Positions 32,694-41,353 of a stretch of 64,000 nt of DNA are shown here, one piece after another. The stretch comes from Pedobacter glucosidilyticus (GTDB lineage: Bacteria > Bacteroidota > Bacteroidia > Sphingobacteriales > Sphingobacteriaceae). Each line of letters opens with the position of its first letter. Position 1 is the stretch's first letter. The DNA lies in contig NZ_DLHN01000006.1 of NCBI RefSeq assembly GCF_002483235.1, positions 62,001-126,000 of the forward strand. Direction: 5' to 3'. The position numbers were made by a program, and so were the translations under genes. The notes beneath the pieces were generated by a model, which was not told the DNA's origin, did no database searches, and worked only from the letters and a program-made list of their open reading frames with translations.

Positions 32694-34430
32694 TTAAACT
32701 CCTAAATCAGTCATAATCTGATTGATTTTTTCATTTAACAAAGCATCAGTTTCTTTAAATGCTTCTTTATGGGCTAAAGGCGTGTTTACGCTGCAATAGA
32801 ATTTAATTTTTGGCTCTGTACCAGACGGACGAGCAGAAATGATACAACCATCCTCGGTAACAAACTGTAAAACATCAGATTTTGGTAAATCTATTTGTTT
32901 AATGATACCCGAATTTAAATCAGTTTCTTTTCTTAAAGTATAATCTTTTAAAGTAACAACCTTAGAGCCACCTAGACTTTGTGGCGGATTATTTCTAAAA
33001 CGCTCCATCATGGCTACAATTTCTTCGGCACCGGTTTTACCTTTCTTAGTGATAGACACTAACTTCTCTTTATAGAAACCGTATTTCACATACATATCAA
33101 TTAAAGCATCATACAAGCTGCTTCCTTTATCTTTGTAGAAAGCCGTCATTTCTGCTATAAAAGCACAAGAAATTACAGCATCTTTATCTCTTACAAACTC
33201 GCCAACTAGGTAACCATAACTTTCCTCGCCACCTACAATAAAGGTTTCCTTACCTTGTAATTGCGTCATAATCTGACCAATAAATTTAAAGCCAGTTAGC
33301 GTATTGTAGCAAGTAACATTTTTAGAAGCAGCAATTTTATCAATCAAGTAAGAAGTAACAATGGTTTTAATTACATATTCTTTTCCTGTGAATTTTCCTT
33401 CTTTCTCCCAAGCTTCAAGCATATAATTAACCAGTAAACAGCCGGTTTGGTTACCGTTTAAAAGTTCAAACTCGCCATCGTGGTTTTTAACAGCAATACC
33501 TACACGGTCTGCATCAGGGTCTGTTGCTAAAACTAAATCGGCATTAACTTCTTTGGCTTTTTGTAGTGCTAAAGTTAGTGCTTCTTTTTCCTCAGGGTTT
33601 GGATAAATAACGGTAGGGAAATTACCATCAGGTTTAACCTGTTGCTCAACCAAAGTAATATTGGTAAAACCAAATCTTTCTAAAGCTGGCGGCACTAAAG
33701 TAATACCGGTACCATGGATAGGAGAAAACACGATTTTTAAATCATGCTGACGTTTGATAGCATCAGGCGAAACCGATAAGGAAACTATTTTGCTTAAGTA
33801 GCTCTCATCAATTTCTTCGCCTATGTAGGAAATATGCTCAGGCTTAACTATAAATTTAACATCATCTATATTGGTAATTTTTGCTACTTCATCCATCACC
33901 ATTTTATCGTCAGGAGCTACAAATTGTCCACCATCTGCACCATAAGCTTTATAACCGTTGTATTCTTTTGGGTTATGAGATGCGGTTAACATCACACCAC
34001 TTTTGCAACCTAATTCTCTTACAGCAAAAGAAAGTTCTGGCGTTGGTCTTAAAGCCTTAAAGAAATAAACATGGATATCGTTAGCTGATAATACCTCGGC
34101 AGTAATTTTGGCGAAGTAATCAGAATTATTACGACTATCGTGTGCAATAGCAACTTTTATAGTTTCGCCCGGATATTTTTTTATTAAATAGTTGGCTAAA
34201 CCTTGTGTTGCAACTCCAATGGTATATTTATTAATACGATTAGAACCTGGACCCATAATACCACGTAAGCCTCCGGTACCAAATTCAAGATCTTTATAAA
34301 AGGAATCGGTTAATTCTGTAAAAGATTTTTCATCTAATAAACTTTGGATTTTTTGCTTGGTTTCGGCATCGTAATTTCCTTGTAACCAAGTGTTAATTTT
34401 AGATTGGACAGATTGTTCTAATTGCTGCAT
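32694..34430 (-). CDS. Phospho-sugar mutase (phosphoglucomutase/phosphomannomutase)
   Basis: A 578-residue enzyme of the alpha-D-phosphohexomutase superfamily, interconverting sugar-1- and sugar-6-phosphates. Motifs are GTGGLRGIMGPGSNRIN (51-67), the phosphoserine loop LTASHNPKEYNG (S151), the Mg2+ loop ATDPDADRVG, the sugar-recognition GGEESYG and the phosphate-binding RPSGTEPKIK near the C-terminus. The long 578-residue form matches the PgcA/PGM2-like branch found in this phylum, usually glucose-1-phosphate directed. It is transcribed alone and ends in a clear terminator. Confidence 0.93.
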   Translation of the reverse strand: MQQLEQSVQSKINTWLQGNYDAETKQKIQSLLDEKSFTELTDSFYKDLEFGTGGLRGIMGPGSNRINKYTIGVATQGLANYLIKKYPGETIKVAIAHDSRNNSDYFAKITAEVLSANDIHVYFFKALRPTPELSFAVRELGCKSGVMLTASHNPKEYNGYKAYGADGGQFVAPDDKMVMDEVAKITNIDDVKFIVKPEHISYIGEEIDESYLSKIVSLSVSPDAIKRQHDLKIVFSPIHGTGITLVPPALERFGFTNITLVEQQVKPDGNFPTVIYPNPEEKEALTLALQKAKEVNADLVLATDPDADRVGIAVKNHDGEFELLNGNQTGCLLVNYMLEAWEKEGKFTGKEYVIKTIVTSYLIDKIAASKNVTCYNTLTGFKFIGQIMTQLQGKETFIVGGEESYGYLVGEFVRDKDAVISCAFIAEMTAFYKDKGSSLYDALIDMYVKYGFYKEKLVSITKKGKTGAEEIVAMMERFRNNPPQSLGGSKVVTLKDYTLRKETDLNSGIIKQIDLPKSDVLQFVTEDGCIISARPSGTEPKIKFYCSVNTPLAHKEAFKETDALLNEKINQIMTDLGV

Positions 34431-34599
34431 GTTTGAAAACTTTTTAAAAGAAAAAATAGGATGGATAAAATTATAATTATTAATGTAAATTCTTACAATT
34501 AATCAAAAATCGTACAATTTTATTTTATTCGTTCCTGATAATACCAAGCTTTTATCTATTTTTAGCGCCTGAATTAAAAATCATATAAATAGTATAAAA

Positions 34600-35913
34600 A
34601 TGAAAGTTCTAAAGTTCGGAGGTACATCTGTAGGAAGCCCTGAAAGAATGAAAAAACTTTTAGACATCATCAATCCGTCTGAAAGACAGATAGTCGTACT
34701 ATCTGCAGTTTCTGGTACAACAAATAGCTTGGTAGAAATATCTCAAGCTTATCTTGCGTCTGATAAGGCCAAGGCTAAGGAACTTGTAAAGGCTTTAAAG
34801 GATAAGTATGAGGTTTTCATTAAAGAACTATTTCAAAAAGACGAATTTTTAGGTAAAGGTAAAGAAGTAATTGATTCTCATTTTGATTTATTAGATGCTT
34901 TTTCGCATGATTTATTTACAGCTATTGAAGAAAAAGTTGTTTTAGCACAAGGCGAGCTTTTATCAACAACCTTATACCATATTTACTTAGAGGAAATTGG
35001 TGTTCCATCTGTGTTGTTGCCGGCTTTAGAATTCATGAAGATAGATGAAGATAATGAGCCTATTGTTGATTTTATCACAGAAAAACTCACACCACTTTTA
35101 GATGCACATCCTTCTATCAACCTGTTTATTACACAAGGTTACATCTGTAGAAATTCTTTTGGTGAGATTGATAATTTAAGAAGGGGAGGAAGTGATTATA
35201 CAGCGTCTTTAATTGGTGCTGGTATTCGCTCTGAAGAAGTTCAAATTTGGACAGATATTGACGGAATGCACAATAACGACCCTCGTATTGTAAAAGGTAC
35301 TAAGCCCATTGCTCGTTTATCTTTTGATGAGGCTGCCGAGTTAGCTTATTTTGGTGCTAAAATTTTACACCCACAGTCGGTATTCCCAGCACAACGCTAT
35401 AAAATTCCGGTAAGGTTGTTAAATACAATGGAGCCTAAAGCTTTTGGTACATTAATAAGTTCTGAAAGTGAAAAAGGAAAAATCAAATCTATAGCAGCAA
35501 AAGATGGTATTACAGCTATTAAAATACAATCTAGCAGAATGCTGTTAGCTTATGGTTTCTTGAGGAGAGTTTTTGAAGTTTTTGAGCGTTACAAAACACC
35601 AATTGATATGATTACAACATCAGAAGTTGCTGTTTCTGTTACTATTGATGAAACTAAATATTTAGGAGAAATCACCAAAGAACTAAGTGATTTTGGAACT
35701 GTTGAAGTTGATGTAAATCAATCTATCATTTGTATAGTAGGAGATATGGGTGCTGATACACATGGTTTTGCTTCAAGAGTTTTTGAATCTTTAAAACATA
35801 TCCCTTTAAGGATGATTTCTTACGGTGGAAGTAACTACAATATCTCTTTATTGGTTAAAACCGAAGATAAAGTAGAAGCATTAAGAAGTTTACACAATCG
35901 TTTATTTGAATAA
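34600..35913 (+). CDS. Aspartate kinase (monofunctional)
   Basis: A 437-residue cytosolic kinase that makes aspartyl phosphate, the first step to lysine, threonine and methionine. KVLKFGGTSVG at 2-12 is the nucleotide-binding start, LRRGGSDYTASLIGA is the Asp-binding region (about 193-207), and two ACT domains follow from about 300 (AAKDGITAIKIQSS, MADTHG-like DMGADTHGFA). It precedes lysA with a 10-bp gap, which points to lysine or diaminopimelate supply for peptidoglycan. No homoserine dehydrogenase domain is fused, unlike thrA. I saw no lysine riboswitch in the 169-bp upstream gap. Confidence 0.93.
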   Translation: MKVLKFGGTSVGSPERMKKLLDIINPSERQIVVLSAVSGTTNSLVEISQAYLASDKAKAKELVKALKDKYEVFIKELFQKDEFLGKGKEVIDSHFDLLDAFSHDLFTAIEEKVVLAQGELLSTTLYHIYLEEIGVPSVLLPALEFMKIDEDNEPIVDFITEKLTPLLDAHPSINLFITQGYICRNSFGEIDNLRRGGSDYTASLIGAGIRSEEVQIWTDIDGMHNNDPRIVKGTKPIARLSFDEAAELAYFGAKILHPQSVFPAQRYKIPVRLLNTMEPKAFGTLISSESEKGKIKSIAAKDGITAIKIQSSRMLLAYGFLRRVFEVFERYKTPIDMITTSEVAVSVTIDETKYLGEITKELSDFGTVEVDVNQSIICIVGDMGADTHGFASRVFESLKHIPLRMISYGGSNYNISLLVKTEDKVEALRSLHNRLFE

Positions 35914-35923
35914 TATAGTGCAG

Positions 35924-37117
35924 ATGGTAAGGCAAATGTTTAATGCCCAATTAGTAGATTCATTTAAAGATAAAGAGACACCTTTTTACTATTACGATTT
36001 AAAGTTGTTGAAAGACACTTTAACGGTATGTAAAGAGGCTTCTGCATCGCACCATTTTCATATACATTTTGCATTAAAAGCTAATTTTAATGACCGTGTT
36101 TTACAGCTTATTAAGGATGCTGGTTTAGGTGCAGATTGTGTTTCTGGCGGCGAGGTTAAAAAAGCCATTGAAACAGGTTTTGATACTAAAAAAGTTGTTT
36201 TTGCTGGTGTAGGAAAATCTGATAGAGAGATAAACTACGCATTAGATAACGATATTTTTTGTTTCAATGTAGAGTCTATTCAAGAATTAGAGGTTATTAA
36301 TGAATTAGCTGCTAAGAAAGGTAAAAAAGCCTCGGTTGCTATTCGTGTAAACCCTAATGTGGATGCGCATACCCACCATTACATTACTACAGGTTTAGAT
36401 GAAAATAAATTTGGTATTAATGCTTGGGAACTTGCTGATGTTTCTGAAACATTAAAGAAATGCAATCATTTAGAGTTCTTAGGTATTCATTTCCATGTTG
36501 GCTCTCAAATTACGGATATGAATGTTTTCAAAAGCCTTTGTGTAAAGGTAAATGAAGTTCAGTCTTGGTTTGAGGAACGTGGCATGCCAGTAAAAGTTTT
36601 AAATGTTGGCGGTGGTTTAGGTGTAGATTATCATCAACCAGATGAAAATGCGATAGCAGATTTTAACAGCTATTTCCAAATTTTTAAAGATTTCTTAGAA
36701 ATAAAACCTTATCAAGAAGTTCATTTTGAATTAGGTAGAGCTTTAGTTGCGCAGTGTAGTAGTTTAATAACCAGTGTTTTATATGTAAAACATGGTATTA
36801 AAAAGAACTTTGCTATTGTAGATGCTGGTATGACAGAATTAATGCGTCCAGCTTTGTACCAGGCTTATCACAAAATAGAGAACATTTCCCGACAATTAGA
36901 TAATTCTGAAATCAAAAATCAAAAATCAAAAATTGTTAATTATGATGTTGTTGGACCAATTTGCGAATCGTCTGATTGTTTTGGGAAAGAAGTTGCTTTA
37001 CCAGAAACCCAAAGAGGCGATTTAATAGCGTTGAGAACAGCTGGTGCTTATGGCGAGGTTATGGCTTCTGCTTATAACTTAAGGCCTGATATTAGACATG
37101 TTTACACTGAAGCATAA
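35924..37117 (+). CDS. lysA: Diaminopimelate decarboxylase
   Basis: A 397-residue PLP enzyme of fold type III making L-lysine from meso-diaminopimelate. I start at ATG 35924; the longest frame begins with TTG at 35906 inside lysC. Motifs are HFALKANFN (PLP Lys), the HFHVGSQI strand, GGGLGVDY (phosphate loop), ELGRALVAQ and the diaminopimelate-binding CESSDCFG, with AGAYGEVMAS near the end. An unusual 21-bp stretch of three ATCAAAA heptamers (36911-36931) encodes an extra polar insert just before YDVVGPICE. The next gene overlaps its 3' end by 20 bp. Confidence 0.93.
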   Translation: MVRQMFNAQLVDSFKDKETPFYYYDLKLLKDTLTVCKEASASHHFHIHFALKANFNDRVLQLIKDAGLGADCVSGGEVKKAIETGFDTKKVVFAGVGKSDREINYALDNDIFCFNVESIQELEVINELAAKKGKKASVAIRVNPNVDAHTHHYITTGLDENKFGINAWELADVSETLKKCNHLEFLGIHFHVGSQITDMNVFKSLCVKVNEVQSWFEERGMPVKVLNVGGGLGVDYHQPDENAIADFNSYFQIFKDFLEIKPYQEVHFELGRALVAQCSSLITSVLYVKHGIKKNFAIVDAGMTELMRPALYQAYHKIENISRQLDNSEIKNQKSKIVNYDVVGPICESSDCFGKEVALPETQRGDLIALRTAGAYGEVMASAYNLRPDIRHVYTEA

Positions 37118-38135
37118 AAAAATACATATTCTTATTTATTGCCCAGTTAAAATTCCGGCGATACATTACGGCGGAATAGAACGGGTGATATGGGATCTAG
37201 GAAAAGCTCTTCATCAACAAGGTTATCAAATAACTTATTTGGTGAAGAGCGGTTCTTATTGTGATTTTGCTAAAGTAATACCTTACAATCCTTCGGTTGA
37301 TATCAACCAACAAATACCTGATGATGTAGATTTGGTTCATTGCCATGATATTGTACATCCAAAGCCACAAAAACCTTATTTAATTACTATTCACGTAAAT
37401 CCTGGATATAACCATACTTTAGATCAGCAATGTGTTTTTATTAGTAAAAATCATGCGGAAAGGCATCAATCTGATGCTTTTGTATATAATGGTTTAGATT
37501 GGGATAATTATCCAAAACCTAATTTTAATATTAACAGAACATATTTTCATTTCTTAGCTAATGCAGCATGGAAGGTTAAAAATGTAAAAGGAGCTATTGA
37601 GATTACTAAACAAGCAAATGAAAAATTAGAAGTTTTAGGCGGATACAGATTTAACTTTAAAATGGGCTGGCGTTTTACCTTTGATACCCATGTAAGGTTT
37701 AGGGGTATGGTTGATAATTTAGAGAAAGCAAAATATTTAGAGAAATCTAAAGGACTTATTTTTCCTGTTTTATGGGATGAGCCTTTTGGATTAGCCATTA
37801 TAGAAAGCATGTACTTTGGATGCCCAATTTTTGCGACTCCTTATGGTGCCATTCCAGAACTAGTGAGCAAAGAAACAGGGTTTTTAAATACATCGGCAGA
37901 AGATTTAGCTTATGTACTGAAAAAGGCAGATGATTTTGATAGATTCAAATGCCACGAAAGAGCTAAAGATTTATTTTCGGCTACTTTTATGGCCAATCAA
38001 TATCTTAAGTACTATGAAAGAGTTTTAAACGGAGAGGCCCTAAACGAAAATGTTCCCACTTTAAAAGAGGAAGTTAAATCAAAGTATTTACCTTTTGATT
38101 ATTCTTCAAAAAACTCTAATAACTCTCCAAAATAA
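37098..38135 (+). CDS. GT4-type glycosyltransferase
   Basis: A 345-residue GT-B fold glycosyltransferase. The N-terminal domain has the glycine loop HYGGIERVIWDLGKAL (23-38), and the C-terminal nucleotide-sugar domain has the E-x7-E signature EPFGLAIIESMYFGCP with GAIPELVSKETG after it. Such enzymes add a sugar to a lipid or envelope glycan. It is translationally close to lysA (20-bp overlap) but functional linkage is not obvious. Its 3' end overlaps the convergent START-like gene by 37 bp. Donor and acceptor sugars unknown. Confidence 0.88.
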   Translation: MFTLKHKKIHILIYCPVKIPAIHYGGIERVIWDLGKALHQQGYQITYLVKSGSYCDFAKVIPYNPSVDINQQIPDDVDLVHCHDIVHPKPQKPYLITIHVNPGYNHTLDQQCVFISKNHAERHQSDAFVYNGLDWDNYPKPNFNINRTYFHFLANAAWKVKNVKGAIEITKQANEKLEVLGGYRFNFKMGWRFTFDTHVRFRGMVDNLEKAKYLEKSKGLIFPVLWDEPFGLAIIESMYFGCPIFATPYGAIPELVSKETGFLNTSAEDLAYVLKKADDFDRFKCHERAKDLFSATFMANQYLKYYERVLNGEALNENVPTLKEEVKSKYLPFDYSSKNSNNSPK

Positions 38136-38479
38136 GAGCTATCCCAGCCATCAACAAATTCTTCGTAGTTTTCAGAAGGGATATTGGTATGTATTAATTC
38201 AACTGAAGTACCTTTTTTATGTTCGTGTAGTTTAATGGTTACGATAGATTTTTCATCTTGCCCATCAAAATACCATTCTTGTACAATTTTTTGATTTTCA
38301 ACAAATTCAAGATTTTTACCTACGATATCTCCATCAAATAATGAAAATTCTGTATCCGGACTAGTACTCATTTCTGCTTCAGCACCTGTCCAAAGTTTAA
38401 TACTAAGAGGGTTAGTTAAAGCCAAATAAACTTCTTCTTGGGTGGCAGGGATAAGGTAATATTTTTTATAATCTTTCAT
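38099..38479 (-). CDS. START-like (SRPBCC/AHSA1-type) domain protein
   Basis: A 126-residue protein from the ATG at 38479. The frame extends to a TTG at 38521, but a hairpin (38494-38517) lies in that extension, so the shorter form is favoured. The sequence YYLIPATQEEVYLALTNP at 6-23 and the block EWYFDGQDEKSIVTIKLHEH are typical of helix-grip activator-of-Hsp90-like folds in this phylum. LIHTNIP and WDSSYFGELLEFF end it. Ligand unknown. It overlaps the glycosyltransferase gene tail to tail. Confidence 0.82.
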   Translation of the reverse strand: MKDYKKYYLIPATQEEVYLALTNPLSIKLWTGAEAEMSTSPDTEFSLFDGDIVGKNLEFVENQKIVQEWYFDGQDEKSIVTIKLHEHKKGTSVELIHTNIPSENYEEFVDGWDSSYFGELLEFFEE

Positions 38480-38487
38480 TTTATAAA

Positions 38488-38517
38488 TAAAAAAAGCAGA
38501 AATGGTTAAATCTCTGC
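38488..38517 (-). terminator. Hairpin terminator downstream of the 70-aa membrane protein gene
   Basis: On the minus strand AGCAGA pairs with TCTGCT across 12 nt and is followed by TTTTTTTA. It separates the 38781 gene from the START-like gene. Confidence 0.6.
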
Positions 38518-38568
38518 TCAAAATTAGAATAAAATTCGGTTATGTAAACCTTTATCATCTTGTTAAGA

Positions 38569-38781
38569 TCAGGTTTTCTTAGCTGTAACTAATAAAACAA
38601 TACCCGCAATTAAAACTGCTCCGCCTACATAAGGAGGCCAATTAACAGTTTCTTTTTTATCTGCTGAAACCTGTATAGGTCCTGCATCAATAACTTTTTC
38701 TTGTTTGGTGTAAGAAAAGCCACCCCAAACCAGCATAACAATGCCAATGATGGTTAAAATAATTCCTAATGATTTGTTCAT
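38569..38781 (-). CDS. Small two-helix membrane protein, DUF3185-like
   Basis: A 70-residue protein with two hydrophobic helices (about 5-22, LGIILTIIGIVMLVWGGF, and 51-66, VGGAVLIAGIVLLV). A short polar loop between them reads EKVIDAGPIQVSADKKETVN. The GPIQVSADKKE loop and two-helix layout match small DUF3185-like proteins as I recall them. No function is known to me. It stands alone between a terminator on one side and the acyl-CoA dehydrogenase on the other. Confidence 0.72.
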   Translation of the reverse strand: MNKSLGIILTIIGIVMLVWGGFSYTKQEKVIDAGPIQVSADKKETVNWPPYVGGAVLIAGIVLLVTAKKT

Positions 38782-38842
38782 AGTATTGGTGTTTTAATGT
38801 AAATAATTTAACTTTTGTTATACAAACACTATACCATCAACA

Positions 38843-40036
38843 TCATGAAAAAGCATTCTCACCTGTTACATCTAAACCTGTTATTAAGAGATGTATGTCA
38901 TGAGTACCTTCATAAGTAATAACACTTTCTAAATTCATCATGTGGCGCATGATAGAGAAATCTCCCGTTATACCCATACCGCCCAAAATTTGTCTAGCTT
39001 CTCTGGCAATATTTAAAGCAGTTTCTACCGAATTTCTTTTAGCCATAGAAATTTGAGCAGGAGTGGCCCTGTTCTCATTTTTCAGAACACTTAAACGCCA
39101 TACTAATAGTTGCGCTTTGGTGATTTCTGTAATCATTTCTGCTAATTTTTTTTGTTGCAACTGAAAACCAGCCAAAGGTTTACCAAACTGCTTTCTTTCT
39201 TTAGCATACCTAAGAGCAGTGTCATAACAATCCATAGCTGCACCTAAAGCACCCCAGGCAATGCCAAATCTAGCTTGATTTAAACAACTTAAAGGCCCTT
39301 TTAAGCCTTGTATATGGGTTAAAATATTTTCTTTAGGGATTTTAACGTCCTGAAATATAAGTTCACCTGTGGCTGAGGCTCTTAAAGACCATTTTCCGTG
39401 TGTTTCTGGTGTGGTAAATCCTTCCATGCCACGTTCTACAATTACTCCTCTTATGGTTTGTGTATCGTCTTTAGCCCAAACAACAGCTATATCCGCAAAA
39501 GGAGCGTTAGAAATCCACATTTTAGCGCCATTGAGTAAATAATAGTCTCCTTGATCTTGAAGACGGGTTTCCATACCGCCAGGGTCAGAACCATGATTTG
39601 GTTCTGTTAAACCAAAGCAACCCATCATTTCCCCAGAAGCCAATTTCGGTAGGTATTTTCGCTTTTGCTCTTCAGAACCAAAAGCATAAATAGGATACAT
39701 GACCAAAGAACCTTGAACAGAAGCTGTAGAACGTAAACCAGAATCTCCACGTTCTATTTCTTGCATCATTAAACCATAAGCGATATAATCTAAACCAGCA
39801 CCGCCATAATCTTGAGGAATAGTTGGCCCAAATACACCTAAATTTGCCATTCCGCCAATTAAGTGTTTAGGAAATTGTGCTTTTTGGGCATAGTCTTCAA
39901 TAATTGGACTTACTTCTTTTTTTATCCAATCTCTTACAGCACTTCGTATTAATTTGTGTTCATCTGTAAGCAACTCATCCATTAAGTAATAATCAGGATG
40001 TTGATATAAATCGGTTTTTGAGGATTTTTGGTTCAT
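38843..40036 (-). CDS. Acyl-CoA dehydrogenase, glutaryl-CoA dehydrogenase type
   Basis: A 397-residue flavoenzyme that probably oxidises and decarboxylates glutaryl-CoA to crotonyl-CoA in lysine/tryptophan breakdown. I use the ATG at 40036; the frame beyond it opens with TTG. Family features are SVQGSLVMYPIYAFGSEEQK, the FAD/substrate loop GCFGLTEPNHGSDPGGMETR and the C-terminal ESVITYEGTHDIHLLI, where the Glu of TYEGTHD is the catalytic base in glutaryl-CoA dehydrogenases. This combination separates it from short-chain dehydrogenases. It is divergent from folB. Confidence 0.88.
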   Translation of the reverse strand: MNQKSSKTDLYQHPDYYLMDELLTDEHKLIRSAVRDWIKKEVSPIIEDYAQKAQFPKHLIGGMANLGVFGPTIPQDYGGAGLDYIAYGLMMQEIERGDSGLRSTASVQGSLVMYPIYAFGSEEQKRKYLPKLASGEMMGCFGLTEPNHGSDPGGMETRLQDQGDYYLLNGAKMWISNAPFADIAVVWAKDDTQTIRGVIVERGMEGFTTPETHGKWSLRASATGELIFQDVKIPKENILTHIQGLKGPLSCLNQARFGIAWGALGAAMDCYDTALRYAKERKQFGKPLAGFQLQQKKLAEMITEITKAQLLVWRLSVLKNENRATPAQISMAKRNSVETALNIAREARQILGGMGITGDFSIMRHMMNLESVITYEGTHDIHLLITGLDVTGENAFS

Positions 40037-40119
40037 GGCAATGGCTTTTGTTAAATTTAACAAAACAATATTTTATTTGTTCCCTTTGATATCATTAGTT
40101 TTTCATCCATATTTATAAC

Positions 40120-40503
40120 ATGTCTGTGATTAAAAGAAAAATTGCATTAGAAGAAGTTAAATTTAATGCTCCGATAGGTTTTTTTGAGGAAGAAAGAATC
40201 TTAAAGAATAACTTTTTATTTTCTGCTTATGTAAGCTATACTCCTAATCATCTACGGGTACAAGATACAGATGATTTAGAACATACGGTTGATTATAGTA
40301 AAATTTATGATATTGCTAAACATCATTTTTCTAAAGAGGCTAAATTATTAGAACATGTTGCGCATGGTATTTTAAATGATATTGTAGCAACCTATCCGTT
40401 TTTAGAGCATATCAACATCCAAATAAAAAAATTGAATCCTCCTATACAGGCAGAAATTAAAAATTCTTTGGTTGAATTAATTTACCAAGCAGATGCTGTT
40501 TAA
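40120..40503 (+). CDS. folB: Dihydroneopterin aldolase
   Basis: A 127-residue enzyme cleaving 7,8-dihydroneopterin to 6-hydroxymethyl-dihydropterin and glycolaldehyde in folate synthesis. Recognisable blocks are IALEEVKFNAPIGFFEEER (8-26), DDLEHTVDYSKIYDIA (51-66) and QIKKLNPPIQAEI near the end with the conserved Lys. The family usually has GYHGvxxEE, here GFFEEE, so the active site is retained. It is a single gene in divergent orientation to the dehydrogenase. Confidence 0.9.
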   Translation: MSVIKRKIALEEVKFNAPIGFFEEERILKNNFLFSAYVSYTPNHLRVQDTDDLEHTVDYSKIYDIAKHHFSKEAKLLEHVAHGILNDIVATYPFLEHINIQIKKLNPPIQAEIKNSLVELIYQADAV

Positions 40504-40552
40504 AATAAATTGAGCATTCGCCTTAGAGGTAGTTTTAAATTTTATAAAAAAC

Positions 40553-40690
40553 TTAAAATAAAAAAGGTAAGTCTTTAAAAAAGGAAACTTTTTGTTTAAG
40601 AATAAATTTCCTGTACATAAAAGTACTTAATACAGCGATATTATAAAATATAAATATCGAAAGTAGAATAAGGGTAGCTGTGTCTGTCAT
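40553..40690 (-). CDS. Possible 45-aa single-pass membrane peptide
   Basis: ATG at 40690 to TAA at 40553 gives a 45-residue peptide. It has one hydrophobic helix (LILLSIFIFYNIAVLSTFM, about 7-25) followed by a basic tail (YRKFILKQK) and KDLPFLF. The positive-inside arrangement supports a small inner-membrane peptide with cytosolic C-terminus. No family is recognised and the AT-rich region makes chance possible. Confidence 0.35.
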   Translation of the reverse strand: MTDTATLILLSIFIFYNIAVLSTFMYRKFILKQKVSFFKDLPFLF

Positions 40691-40841
40691 ACTTTAAATA
40701 TAGTTTAATAAGTTGTAAAAATAAAAAAGGAAGAAGGAATTTCTTAAACTTAAGATTATAGTTTAAAATGTATGGGTGTTTTGTTTTTAGTTTTCAGTAA
40801 TTCTAAATATGTTTTGTTAACCAGAAACTCCAATATAATTG

Positions 40842-40879
40842 TCAAAAAAAATGGGGGAATTTTTAAAATTCCCCCATTT
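40842..40879 (-). terminator. Intrinsic terminator of the 40920 gene
   Basis: A near-perfect inverted repeat centred on GGGGGAATTTT/AAAATTCCCCC, followed on the minus strand by TTTTTTTT. It lies about 40 bp after the stop codon. Confidence 0.85.
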
Positions 40880-40919
40880 ATGGCATAGTTTCGATAAATG
40901 GTAACCTTATGGGTTACTA

Positions 40920-41240
40920 TTAGTTTGCTCTTTTGTGAGAACTGTAGTTTTTGTACTCTGCCCCTTTTAGTTTTTGTTGCTCGCTACCGATAGTGGCTAC
41001 AGTTGCCATTTCAGTTTTCTGAGTATTTCTGTTAAAACGTTGATTTTTAAACGCCGGTCCTTGAAGTTCGGTTGCAGTAGAAGCTGACTGTACATTTGTT
41101 GGTACAGCTTTATGCATCCAAGATTTAAAATTTTTATATTCTGGACCTTTCAAATCACTTTGTTTCACTTCACTTTTATCTTGTGCTAAAGCACCAAATG
41201 AAGTTACAAATAGTACTAAAATTAATGTTGCTTTTTTCAT
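40920..41240 (-). CDS. Small secreted protein with three LKGPxYKN repeats
   Basis: A 106-residue protein with a signal peptide (1-20, cleaved after GALAQ). The mature part has three short repeats, LKGPEYKNFKS (30-40), LQGPAFKNQRF (59-69) and LKGAEYKNYSS (91-101), separated by Ser/Thr/Lys-rich linkers. No known domain is recognised. The repeats are strongly conserved in the order L-K/Q-G-P/A-x-Y/F-K-N, suggesting a binding unit. Downstream is a terminator, and the NarL-type regulator pair lies further upstream on the same strand. Periplasmic or outer-surface location is likely. Confidence 0.7.
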   Translation of the reverse strand: MKKATLILVLFVTSFGALAQDKSEVKQSDLKGPEYKNFKSWMHKAVPTNVQSASTATELQGPAFKNQRFNRNTQKTEMATVATIGSEQQKLKGAEYKNYSSHKRAN

Positions 41241-41353
41241 AACTATTATTTTTAATTTCTTATTTAAAATTACAGTCTGAAAGAAGGTTTTAGTATTATA
41301 AGAATTTACGCTATTTATATCCGTATTTATACGGATAAAGTTGACGTAATAAA

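Larger units (their letters stand above)
40504..40919. other. 416-bp interval with one tiny minus-strand frame and a terminator
   Basis: Apart from the possible 45-codon frame (40553-40690) and the terminator at 40842-40879, I see no gene, tRNA or other motif here. Confidence 0.6.

Noticed and set aside
34431..34599. Lysine riboswitch before lysC
   Set aside because: Only 169 bp, AT-rich, with no riboswitch core motifs visible.
37547..37810. 87-residue minus-strand frame in the glycosyltransferase gene
   Set aside because: Shadow of the conserved C-terminal GT domain.
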